The notes under the pieces were generated by a model. That model did not search any database and was not told where the DNA came from. It worked only from the letters and a program-made list of their open reading frames with translations. Positions 44,891 to 54,638 of a stretch of 64,000 nt of DNA are shown piece after piece. This DNA comes from Pseudo-nitzschia pungens (taxonomy: Eukaryota; Bacillariophyta; Bacillariophyceae; Bacillariales; Bacillariaceae): the NCBI GenBank assembly GCA_037355855.1, contig CM074769.1:930001-994000 (forward strand), written 5' to 3'. A program made the position numbers and the translations under genes. Positions within the stretch are counted from its first letter, which is position 1. Each line of letters starts with the position of its first letter.

Positions 44891-47032
44891 ATGTTTGCAG
44901 CAGAATACTCGCAGTCGGAAAACTATTCAGAATTCCTGACCGGACTCACTCATTCTTCGCAACATTTTTGTTGCAGTTTTGAGAGAGAGATTGATCGATT
45001 CTTCCATTGTTTTCTATTCGTGCTGAAAGATGCAAACAAATTCTTCAGCGAAATCAAGCCCATTCCAGAATTACTACTATTCTTTAGTTGCCATTGCTTC
45101 GACGGTTCATCACATTACCTTCGCAAAATCGTTCACGATACTATCCTTATTCCCCCAAGACACTGTCTTCAGCTCGCGACAAGACAATCCAAAATGGTAC
45201 AAGAACAAGAAGGACGAGATCTGTACGAACAGTCCAAGAGCAAAACGTTGTTCTTTACGACGTCAGCATCCGCCAATCTAAAACTCACGAATGGGAAGGC
45301 CCTAACAGGCCTTTACAAGTGCACACTCGAGACCCCCGAAGATCTTTTCGACGACTTTACCCACTACGGAGAAGACGAAGAGATCTGCAATGCCGCCACA
45401 CGAGTCAGCGACGGCCACAACTTTGGCGGTGACGAGAATGCGGATTTCGTGCTGCGAAACCTTCAATTCGATCTTTCTTCGCTGCGAACGAACGCGCCGG
45501 AAAGCGCCGGCAAGAATTTTTTGTACGCCAACACCCACAGGGCACAGTATCTCAAGGGAGAGCCCTCGGACTGGGAAATTGTCCGGGCCGGGGTTGCCGG
45601 CACCGACGGTGTCGAAAACAAAGTCACCGGCGCCGAGGAGGGATCTCTGGCGTTCGAATCCGTCTTCAAAACCCGGGCGGTCATTGATTGGAACGAGTGC
45701 GACTTTCGTTGCTGCACCAAGACGGATTATGAAAGAATGGGCTATTCGGAGGACGCCGAGAAGGTCGACAACAACGACGAATACAAGTACACCTACGCGC
45801 GAACCATTGTCCGTTCCTTTGTGATCGACGAGCACACGGGAGATTTATACGTATCTTGGGAAGGCTTTTACAAGGACTGCCAGAACAGTTTTTTGCAAGC
45901 CCAGAAGCTGAAATGGACGCTCGGTGTGTCGAGGCTCAAGACAGAAGACCCGACCTGCGTGTTGCTCGACCCGGTCCTGGCCAGCGAGCATTTTTCCCAC
46001 TCCGGCAACTTTTCGCGCTGTACCGAACCCGTCTCGATCGTCTACCAGAGCACGCGGGGCCGAGAGGTCGTTATGCCATACGGAGGACTCGCCGTCATTC
46101 CAGCGTCCCAAACCGGGTCGAGGAGAGTCTTTTTGCTCAGCGTGCTCGACAGTGCTGGCACCGCTCCGGGAGAGCTCACGTCGAAGGTCTGGGCCTTTCC
46201 GGAGGGTATCGATTCGATCCGGGACGGAGTGGATGCTATGGACTTGACTGGATCTGGAACGGTGGTGGCCGGAGTTCATCGTGATTCCAGCGTCTGGGAC
46301 GGAGGAAGTCTGCGATTGAATTACAATCCGCAAACACAGAAACCGGATCATTTCTGCCGTTCGGTCTACGAAGCCGGAATCGAATGCATCCCGATCGATG
46401 TGTCTTCCGACGATAACAAGCTTCCCGTGATAAGACCCGACTCGAAAACCAAGGATATCTTTTTGAGCAAGGATCAGACGGCGAATTTTTGCCGTCTCAA
46501 CATCGCCGACAAGGCCTTTGCCCGCGAGTTTACGCTTGTCACCGGTCTGGATGTTCAGTGGGATCCCATCACCGGACAACCCCATCGAATCTTCTTTGGG
46601 TGCTGGGGTGGAAAAGACGGGACCGGGAATTTTGGAAGCGTCCAAAAGGACGGACAGCACTTGAAACAGATCATGCAAAATGCTTATGCCGACGCAGTTC
46701 TATTTTTGCCGAGTGAAGTGGAGGTAGCGGCGAAGAGCAGTGCCACCAGCCGAGTCGCGGCGGACGCAACGGCAAATTCAAGCTCTTGGGTTTCCCAGCA
46801 GAACTCTTTATCGTTGCAGCCGTTTGCTCTCATGGCGTTCTTGTCCATCCTTTGCGTGGTAGCAGTCACCATGTACAAGCGCAAGCAGCAGCATCGCTTT
46901 TCGTCTCACACGACCCTTCAGAGACAAACCGGATTCGGAACCGCCTATGTTGAATTGCAAAACATGGACACCAACACGGTGCCACCGGGATCCATGTCAA
47001 TGGATGCGTCGCCATCCACATCATTTGTCTAA
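44891..47032 (+). CDS. Predicted type I membrane protein with large extracellular domain
   Basis: The frame is open from an ATG at 44891 to 47032 (713 codons). From about residue 110 it looks like a beta-rich ectodomain with paired cysteines and repeated short strand motifs (FVIDEHTGDLYVSW, SIVYQSTRGREVVMPYGGLAVI, LDVQWDPITGQPHRIFFG), compatible with a propeller; the family is not recognised. A single hydrophobic helix lies near residues 646-665 (LMAFLSILCVVAVTMY), followed by Lys/Arg and a Ser/Thr-rich cytoplasmic tail. The first 100 residues do not look like a signal peptide. An ATG at 45030 in another frame begins a plausible one (YYSLVAIASTVHHITFA), so the true start may involve a frame break or an intron between about 45130 and 45230. 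Confidence 0.68.
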   Translation: MFAAEYSQSENYSEFLTGLTHSSQHFCCSFEREIDRFFHCFLFVLKDANKFFSEIKPIPELLLFFSCHCFDGSSHYLRKIVHDTILIPPRHCLQLATRQSKMVQEQEGRDLYEQSKSKTLFFTTSASANLKLTNGKALTGLYKCTLETPEDLFDDFTHYGEDEEICNAATRVSDGHNFGGDENADFVLRNLQFDLSSLRTNAPESAGKNFLYANTHRAQYLKGEPSDWEIVRAGVAGTDGVENKVTGAEEGSLAFESVFKTRAVIDWNECDFRCCTKTDYERMGYSEDAEKVDNNDEYKYTYARTIVRSFVIDEHTGDLYVSWEGFYKDCQNSFLQAQKLKWTLGVSRLKTEDPTCVLLDPVLASEHFSHSGNFSRCTEPVSIVYQSTRGREVVMPYGGLAVIPASQTGSRRVFLLSVLDSAGTAPGELTSKVWAFPEGIDSIRDGVDAMDLTGSGTVVAGVHRDSSVWDGGSLRLNYNPQTQKPDHFCRSVYEAGIECIPIDVSSDDNKLPVIRPDSKTKDIFLSKDQTANFCRLNIADKAFAREFTLVTGLDVQWDPITGQPHRIFFGCWGGKDGTGNFGSVQKDGQHLKQIMQNAYADAVLFLPSEVEVAAKSSATSRVAADATANSSSWVSQQNSLSLQPFALMAFLSILCVVAVTMYKRKQQHRFSSHTTLQRQTGFGTAYVELQNMDTNTVPPGSMSMDASPSTSFV

Positions 47033-47870
47033 GATGACAAAGGCAACGACAGTGAACATTCATTTTTGACACGTTGCAGTTCCACATGGCAACAATTATG
47101 CAATTACCAACAACAAAGAATCACGACGGGAACATTCTGTAATCATGAAACAATAGTGACAGTAACTATGACTACCGATCGAATACAATACGCGAAATTT
47201 CAAAACTATAACCATAAAAACGTTTTTTTCATCACACTCAGTACGCTGTTCTTCAAATTTTACAGTGTAATAAAGAAATCCTTTTATAATTTCCGTGCGT
47301 GCTCAAAAAGATAGAGAGAACGATTCGCTCGATGGATTCCATGCTCTGCGAATTTGTTCCAGATGTCTCCGAATGATTCACAATGCATCTGCTCATTTGA
47401 AATCGACATTCGTGACATCGTGCACAGCTTTGCAGCAATAGATTCAGATGGGACCTTCCGACCAGTGCCCGGACGAGGTGGACGTCGATCGATCGACTCG
47501 TGGCAAACGAGTACTTGTCAGACAGAAGAATCCAATGGCAAGGTTCCGGAGGGACAGATCGAAATTGAGGGCATCGATGATTCCTATAACTGAAAGTTCG
47601 AAAGCCGTTGGTGCGTCGGATGATGCACCACTATGGCATACGACAGAAGTGCAGTTCAAAACTAGAATCTATCATGAGTGCCAAAATTAACAAATGCTTG
47701 GGCTATGATATTGGTTGGTATCGTCAATGTGATTCGCGAGTTGATTTCGGAGTTGTAACACGAGTCGAACCTATTTGTCGGCGACACTGTTGCCACCGGT
47801 AGACTCTCTGCCAAAACACATTTCCTCCGTGACGACTCGATGCGGCATTTCATTGAACAATCCGTTCCAT
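47033..47870. other. Intergenic, convergent 3' ends
   Basis: 838 bases between the membrane-protein and PHD-PWWP genes. AT-rich at first, then short random frames. No gene recognised. Confidence 0.45.
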
Positions 47871-50662
47871 CTAGGAGTCGGGAGCAGAATTCTCGGCAAC
47901 AGCGTTGTTTTCGGGAACCTCGAGTTTTACGATAAACAGTTTCAATGGATGCATCAGCGTCCCGTCCCCGAGATTCGAATCCAAGGTCGTTTGACGAAGA
48001 AACGAATATATCGGCCCCATGATGCTTTCTTGCTTTTTGCTGACCGGACCGAGGCCCGGAACAAAAAATCTCCATTCCGCCCCCGCCGGAATCGCGTCCG
48101 GCACCAGCTCTTTCTCGATCGCTCCGCGAGCGTCGGAGAAGGTGTTTTTCTTTCGGGACGCCAGTTTTAGGAACCCCACGTTCGTGCAGGGACGCTCGCT
48201 CTTTCCGGAACCGGGAACCGCCTCTCCACCCGGTCCTTCCACGGGGAGACTTTCTTTCTGCAAGAGTTTCACGACGAGCTCACCATCCTCCGAGGGCTCG
48301 ACGATGGGATTGATGGCGTCGGCATTCGTTCTCGTTGCCATCCGGAGCGTGTCCAGCGCAAAATTCAGATTCCTCCGCGTTGGCACCTGCGCCATTTCCG
48401 GGGCATCCGTCATCAACGGAAACCCTCGGGGTTTGGATCGGGGCTTCGATTTGGACGACTTGGTTCCCTTTTCGAGGGATTGTCGTTTCACCGGTGATAC
48501 TTCGCGTCTCGGACGCTTTCGCGGCGGAGGAACTTTTTTGGGTTGGGGTGAAGGGAGTACCTGTGGTTGGTCCGAGTGGCTGTTCGTGTCGTTTTCAGGC
48601 CACGGATGGTTCGAGGCGAACAATAGACCAGACGATTCATTCCAAATCGAACGGTGAGTCACATGTCCTCGGCTCTCCGAAAATGAGGGACGATCCCTCG
48701 TTTCGCTCGGTTGTCACACCGACGCAGTGTGCGCCACACAGTCACAGTCACTTACTTCCAGTCCATTCTCATTTCTATTGGCTTGGCCATTTCAATCATC
48801 GCGGCTTGCATTGCCTCCTTGAAATTTTTCGTTCTCTTTTGCCCGGAACCGCGGGCTGTTTTGCCCAAATGATAATCATCGATCATCCCATCTTCCCATC
48901 TACGAGATATTGGTGTTCACGACCGCAACAGAAAGTAACGAAATTGTTTGTTTTAATAACAATTCAATACGAATTCGGACGCATTAGAACAAGAACACGA
49001 TGCGGATGATGCGGCATGCTCATGTAAATGTATACGTGCATAAACACGGAACTGGAGAACTTACTTCATGATCTTTTGTTTCGCCAGGACCGAAAACGGA
49101 AAATCATTGCATCCAAAAAAGTATACCAAGTGCTTCTTCCCCAGATTCTTTCTCGCTTGCTCTCGAGCTGACCCTATTGTCAATCTCGGGTCATAAATGA
49201 ATGCAGGCTGCGCAACGCAAATGAGATGGTTGTATGCAAGCGGCAGAAGGGATTGGTATCGGAACAGAGGACGGGACCGGCCATCGATTCTGTAGCCTTT
49301 TCAAAGCGCGCAAAACAGTGGATTGTGTGGTATCGCAATGCACAAGTACAAACATGCGGAAGAAAACTTACCCACCATCCAAAACCATTCCCTTTTCAAA
49401 AATGAATGAACGAATTACAACATTGCAAGAATGAGTTTCGAAGCCATTTACAGACAAAAAAATAGAAGAAAAGAAGACCAAATCCGTAGTCCGTGCTCCA
49501 TGACACATCGAACCAGCAGACTGTCCCAAGCACGCACAATCCATTCCCGTGCATCCGCTGCCGCAACCGCAGGTTGCCTCGACCGCGCAGTCGAAACGGG
49601 ACAACGGCATCCAACCAGACTTACCCCCCTGAGCCCAGCAGACTTCTCCGAACCGAGACGTGAAGCTCGGTTCCAACGCGTTTACGAGCGCCTCCAAGCC
49701 ATCGTCGTCCGGCTGGCCCATCGATGCCTTGCACTCGGCTGTTGCGTGTTTCGTGGCGCGGTGACAAAACCGCAGAACGAGAGCGGAAGAGGAAGCACGC
49801 CAAAATCACGAGAGACGAGGCGAGGCGAGGCGAGGCGAGACCAGACAAGAAAAGCAAACAAACCAAACAAAACAATGCATGATGCCGTGAATCCACGCGT
49901 GCGTGCATGCAGGGAATCGAGCAGTTGGGGATACCGCAGTTCTGGATGAGGCATCGGAGGACCAAACCAACAACCAAACCCCATCGCCATTCCAATCACA
50001 ATCATCAACCATCTCTGCCACGTACCACAAAACCAGTCTCCCGCGGGCACGGCTCTCAGAGGTGGATCCAGGCAATACCTGTTCACAAGCACAAGACAAG
50101 AAGCAAAACGAAAGACATGAAAACGACAGAACGATTCAGAAAGGTCGGTTGGCTCGCGTCGCTTCGTTTCACTTAATCTCGTGTCGCACCCCATTCCCAG
50201 AACAGCGTCGCTCCTCCTTCTTCCACAGCACAAAACAACTCAACCCGCCACGACATGCCACGACATGCCACAATACGCCACGACACGCCATAACACAACC
50301 CAAGAACCTCCGGTTGCAAAAACGAACCGGAACCGCGTCACGTACGTGTGGTATTCCGCCTCGCACGTCTCGCACAAGAGCAGATTGGCGTGATCGTCGT
50401 CCCTCCCGCACGCGAGGCATCCCGTCCCGAAGGGTTCCTCTCCCTCGACGGTGTCGATCGCGGGAACGCATTTGCTTCCACCGCCGGTCGCAGTGCCGTT
50501 GCCGTTGCCGGTGCCGGTCCCGGAGCTGGCAACGACCCGCGCCGCCTCGTCGCGGACGGCTTCGGGAGCGCTCCCCGGCGTCAGTTCTCCCTTTTGGTGG
50601 AGGTCCCGCAGTATTTTTTGCCGATCGCTCTTGCGGAGAAAGGATCCCGTCTTGCTGGCCAT
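47871..50662 (-). CDS. PHD finger and PWWP domain chromatin protein, seven exons
   Basis: Exons (5' to 3' on the minus strand): 50662-50346, 50078-50026, 49738-49625, 49391-49372, 49207-49065, 48899-48756 and 48672-47871. All six introns are GT-AG and all phases agree. The PHD finger is split over the first three exons: CLACGRDDDHANLLLCETC and AEYH, then CLDPPLRAVPAGDWFC, then AECK, completing the C4HC3 zinc ligands. The PWWP domain follows: EVCWAQGGNGFGWW over exons 3 and 4, PAFIYDPR in exon 5, VYFFGCNDFPFSVL, then a helical continuation FKEAMQAAMIEMAK. PHD-PWWP pairs read methylated histone tails. Exon 4 is a 20-nt microexon. The last exon encodes a basic, Pro-rich region and a globular-looking tail without known domain. 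Unlike several neighbours, no frame correction is required. Confidence 0.9.
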
Positions 50663-51903
50663 GGTGAACGAGATGAATCAATCGATGAACCGTGTGTGTG
50701 TGTGTATGTATGTATGTATGAGATGGATCGGATGATGGATCGGATGGACTCGTAGGATTGGTCGACACCTTCGCTTTCTTCCTCTCTCTCTCTCTTATCT
50801 CTTGCTCCAGTCGTCGCGACTCCCACTACGACAGTTCAAAATTCAAAAATGGAGCCAATTCCCGGGTTGAAATCGACCTCCTGGGTTGACGGTACCGCAG
50901 AGAGGATCTCGTCGCAAACACCCGAATACAGTATCGAAATGCGCTATTCGTTTTCGGTTTTCCTGCTCTAAGGAAACGACAGAACTCCGGTGTGATGCGT
51001 AATAATATACGGTATGTACATGCAATAGTACGAGCTCAGATCGCATTCGTGCTGGTACATACCGGTACCGGTACGGGTACCAAGGAATAGATGTTGGATA
51101 AGATTACCTTACTGTACATGCCGGTATTTTTTCTTGCTTTGGTACTGTGCGTTCCGCTTCCATTTCGCGCCTTTTCGGATTACTGTACGGTATTAGTTTT
51201 GCTGTACCGGCATTTGTTTTCGGTTCGTTCCATCCCATCCCATAATTACCGGTATCTTACGGTACGAGTAAGTTACCATCCCATCCCAAGCAGGAACCAT
51301 CGCCGATCGATCGATCGAACGGATGAGTTGATTGAATTGAATCGAGTTGAGTTAGTCGAAGGAGTCATTATTTGTATTTGTTGACGAACTTCCATCACTA
51401 TTCAAAAATCACTAACTTACACGTAAGGTTTACCGGGTAATTACTTCGGTAATCCGAAGTTTTCTCGGATGAGCACGTGCACTCGCGCCTAAGTAATAAT
51501 TTGAATAAGGGCGCACAACGGAAAAAATGAGTGTCATTTCTTTAGTAATGGAGTTATTTCTTTGGTAATGAAATCCCATTTCTTTGGCAATGAATCGCAT
51601 TACTTCGGAATTGCTTCGAATTGATCCTCCCAGAACGCACAAAGGCACTCACCGGAAAGGGACAAAGCACATGCCAAAATAAAGCTGAGGATGGTCAAAT
51701 GGACCCATTTCTTGCCAGAGAGCACACCATGGTGAATATCGAGGCTGTAGATGCCAAAATCCATGCAAGATGAAGGTGACTTGAAGAACAGAAAACAGAG
51801 CTTGTAGAGCAGGCAGAGTTGGGCTCGTAGAGGACCCGAAGAAATGGACATGTAGAGCAAGTAGAAACGCGCTTGTAGAGAGCCTTGTAGAAAGTGCAAC
51901 CTC

Positions 51904-51958
51904 GTGCTGGGCTGCTGTTTGTACGAGGCGAAGCCGAGGACAAACAGCAGCCCAGCAC
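51904..51958. repeat. Perfect hairpin 1 (19-bp arms) with GAGGC...GCCGAGG loop
   Basis: Left arm 51904-51922 and right arm 51940-51958 are exact reverse complements. The 17-nt loop 51923-51939, read on the minus strand, is CCTCGGC-TTC-GCCTCG-T, the core shared with the two hairpins at 53.1-53.3 kb. Confidence 0.95.
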
Positions 51959-52300
51959 TCGGTTGTCGTAGAACAGAACCATGACGCGAAGCAAGAACAT
52001 GACGCAAAGCAAGATGACACAAAGCTGATGCTGAGCAGCGCCGCCGCTTGCAATTCGTTGCAGCGCTCGAAACGCTCGTAGTTCGGACGGAGGCTTCGTT
52101 GCAGCGCTCGAGCAGCAATTGCAAAAGACGCAACACGCAACAGCAGCCGCAGCAGACGCCGCAGCGCAGCAGAAGCAACAGCGAACGTGCCTCTTTGTCC
52201 GCGGCACAGTCGACTGAACTGCTCCCACGTACCAGTAGAACTCTTCCCCATGGTCGAAAGCAAAAGAAGCAGCGTGTGAGTAAATAGGAAACAACATGAA

Positions 52301-52404
52301 CAGCAGACGCAAACAGCAGACGCAAACAGCAGACGCAAACAGCAGACGCAAACAGCAGACGCAAACAGCAGACGCAAACAGCAGACGCAAACAGCAGACG
52401 CCGC
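52301..52404. repeat. 13-nt tandem repeat, unit CAGCAGACGCAAA, about 8 copies
   Basis: Seven perfect copies and one partial copy starting at 52301. A second short block with about two copies lies at 52426-52451. Because 13 is not a multiple of three, any frame gives a 13-residue period (NSRRKQQTQTADA), which is not evidence of coding. Confidence 0.95.
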
Positions 52405-53090
52405 AGAAGCAGCAACAACAACAAACAGCAGACGCAAACAGCAGACGCAACAGAAGCAACAGACGCCGCAGAAGCAGCAACAACAACATCAACAACAACG
52501 CCTTGCAGGACCTACAGGAGCAGAGGAACTGGGCTTTCACCATGGTCGACAGCAAATTTGCTTTTGAATTTGATCAGTTCTGAAATTATGAACAAATCGT
52601 GGGATCCCAAAAAAAAGAAGCAACATGATAACACCGTGTAAAGATGTAGAACTCAGTACTAATTCTACTGAGATCTTCAGTCCCACCTACAAAATGCACA
52701 CGCCGATTAGTCCCATCTGTTGGATCTCTCTTAAAATGCGCGCAGGGGTGTGCGCACGACTCGTTTGCTCAAAGCACGGAGTTGTGTGTAAAAATCCCCC
52801 CCTCATTTCTCTGATATTCAACTCTGTGTACTGCTCAGCCACAGAGTCCCACGACAAAAAACAAAATTATTACTTCAGCAACATGATACAGTTTTCGTGT
52901 ACCAGTCCCTAAAAGTGCAGTACAAGTTTTGGTGTACCGGGATCCAAGTTTTTGTGTACCGGTATCGAAAACACCCTGCAGCAGCAACAAGCAGCAAGCA
53001 ACGCTTGCTGGCAACAGTCCCCTCCATTGTGCTCACCTCGAAACTTCGGATTACGCAATTAATATACCTAACCTCCTTAACCTCCTCCTC

Positions 53091-53203
53091 GTGGTCACCA
53101 GAAGAAACAGCAGCAGCTGCAACATCCCTGCTCTTTTCCCTCGGCTAGCGCCTCGAAAAAGAGCTGGGATGTTGCAGCTGCTGCTGTTTCTTCTGGTGAC
53201 CAC
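53091..53203. repeat. Near-perfect hairpin 2 (47-bp arms, one mismatch)
   Basis: Arms 53091-53137 and 53157-53203 are reverse complements with a single mismatch. The 19-nt loop contains CCTCGGC-TAGC-GCCTCG-A. Confidence 0.95.
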
Positions 53204-53232
53204 TCGGAGTCGGATTGTTTGGCACGTGTCTC

Positions 53233-53290
53233 ACCCTAAGTATTGAATATTCCTCGGCGCGCGCGCCTCGGAATATTCAATACTTAGGGT
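53233..53290. repeat. Perfect hairpin 3 (21-bp arms)
   Basis: Arms 53233-53253 and 53270-53290 are exact reverse complements. The centre, with the last arm bases, reads CCTCGGC-GCGCGC-GCCTCGG. Weaker complementarity (GGCACGTGTC with GACACATGCC) extends the stem outward. Confidence 0.95.
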
Positions 53291-53798
53291 TCGACACATG
53301 CCAACCAAAACAGGAGGTCGGTATATTACTTACAGTAAAAGCTTATTTTGAGATTGAAGCTCCCCAGCCGTGCGTGCGGTTGACGTTCGAGTTTTGTCAG
53401 TCAGACACCGGAAGGGAAATATCGCAGTGACAAAAAATTATCATACCTCCCTCCAGGCTGGCGCCAAATTCCAATAGCAAAAAGTGTGACAAGTGAAGGA
53501 TCGATAACTTACGAGCACCCGCACGAACGATATCGGTATCCTTGGAGGAGTTGCAACCCCAAACAACGAACTTTACTCACGAAGCAGATAGATACCAGCC
53601 ATTGCCAATCCTCACATACCGACTTCGGCGGATCGAATCTTTTTCAAGATTTTTCTGCGGGTCAAAGATCCAACACGACACAAACCTACCGCATCGCATC
53701 GCAGTTGTGGTTCCGGAAGGTGTTTCCATCGGAGGAACTGCGAGTGCCCTGCCGTGCGTGTACAGCACTCGTGCGCGAAGGAATAGAAGACAATCGCG

Positions 53799-54605
53799 AT
53801 GGGATCGACGCTACCGCCGCGTGAAATGTTGCTGCTTTCGTGGCTATCGTTGCTGGCACTCGTGGCGTTGCTGCTGCTGCCAAACACATTGGCATCCCTT
53901 CTCGGCAACAACGAGCGAAGCATCCGCGGCACGGGTGTCCCGTTCCTCACATCGTCTCGATACCGCCACGGGGGCTACGGATTGACCGGACTCACCGACA
54001 GGATTGCGACCGATTCGCTGCTGATGCAACTCCGGGGAGGCAGCAACAAGAGCGAAGTGAACGGGAACAATGGCAAGAACGAGAACAAGAACATCAACGA
54101 CAACAAGAACAGCATAGCAACCCAAGACGAGAAACGGCGGAGCAGAAACCCCAAAAAGGATCTCGTCAACAACGACAAGGACAGAAAATCCAAAGACAAG
54201 CGGAAAAACAACAAACGAAAGACCAATGGCAACAAAGAAGAACAAGAAGACGACAAAGCTAAAGTCGAAACAACCGATTCGGATGCGGAGGCAGACGCTC
54301 TCCTTCGGGACGGGGAAGATTCCGTGGGGGCAACATCGACATCGACATCGACGGCAACATCCACGGCAACATCCACGGCAGCGGCAACGGCACCGGAATC
54401 CCAACCAAAACACCTGTCCAAAATGTTTCTCGTCGACCCCTTTCGGATGAACGAACTGGCTCGGTACGAGGCTTCCCTCGAGTCGTCCGAGGACGAGGAG
54501 GCCGGGGACGTTGCCGCGGAAGACACCTCTGCCAATGGGGAACCGGAGGTGGGTACCGACATCGACGTCGGCGTCAATGCGAACGTCAACGTCAATGACA
54601 ACAAA

Positions 54606-54638
<33 letters not shown>

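Larger units (their letters stand above)
50663..53798. other. 3.1-kb gene-free, repeat-rich tract
   Basis: Holds the promoters of the PHD-PWWP gene and of the 1138-residue gene. It contains GGTACCGGTACGGG-type palindromes (51055-51080), three hairpins sharing a loop core, 13-nt tandem arrays, and a duplicated TCGTTGCAGCGCTCGA (near 52048 and 52101). Open frames across the tandem repeat (52296-52583 plus; 51600-52555 minus) are artefacts of the repeat. No protein family recognised. Confidence 0.6.

Noticed and set aside
52301..52451. CRISPR-like array
   Set aside because: Contiguous 13-nt repeats without spacers, in eukaryotic nuclear DNA.
51600..52555. Overlapping minus-strand frames rich in Cys/Leu (VCVCCLRLLFASA)
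   Set aside because: They arise from reading the 13-nt repeat and CAG-rich DNA; all frames give the same 13-residue period.
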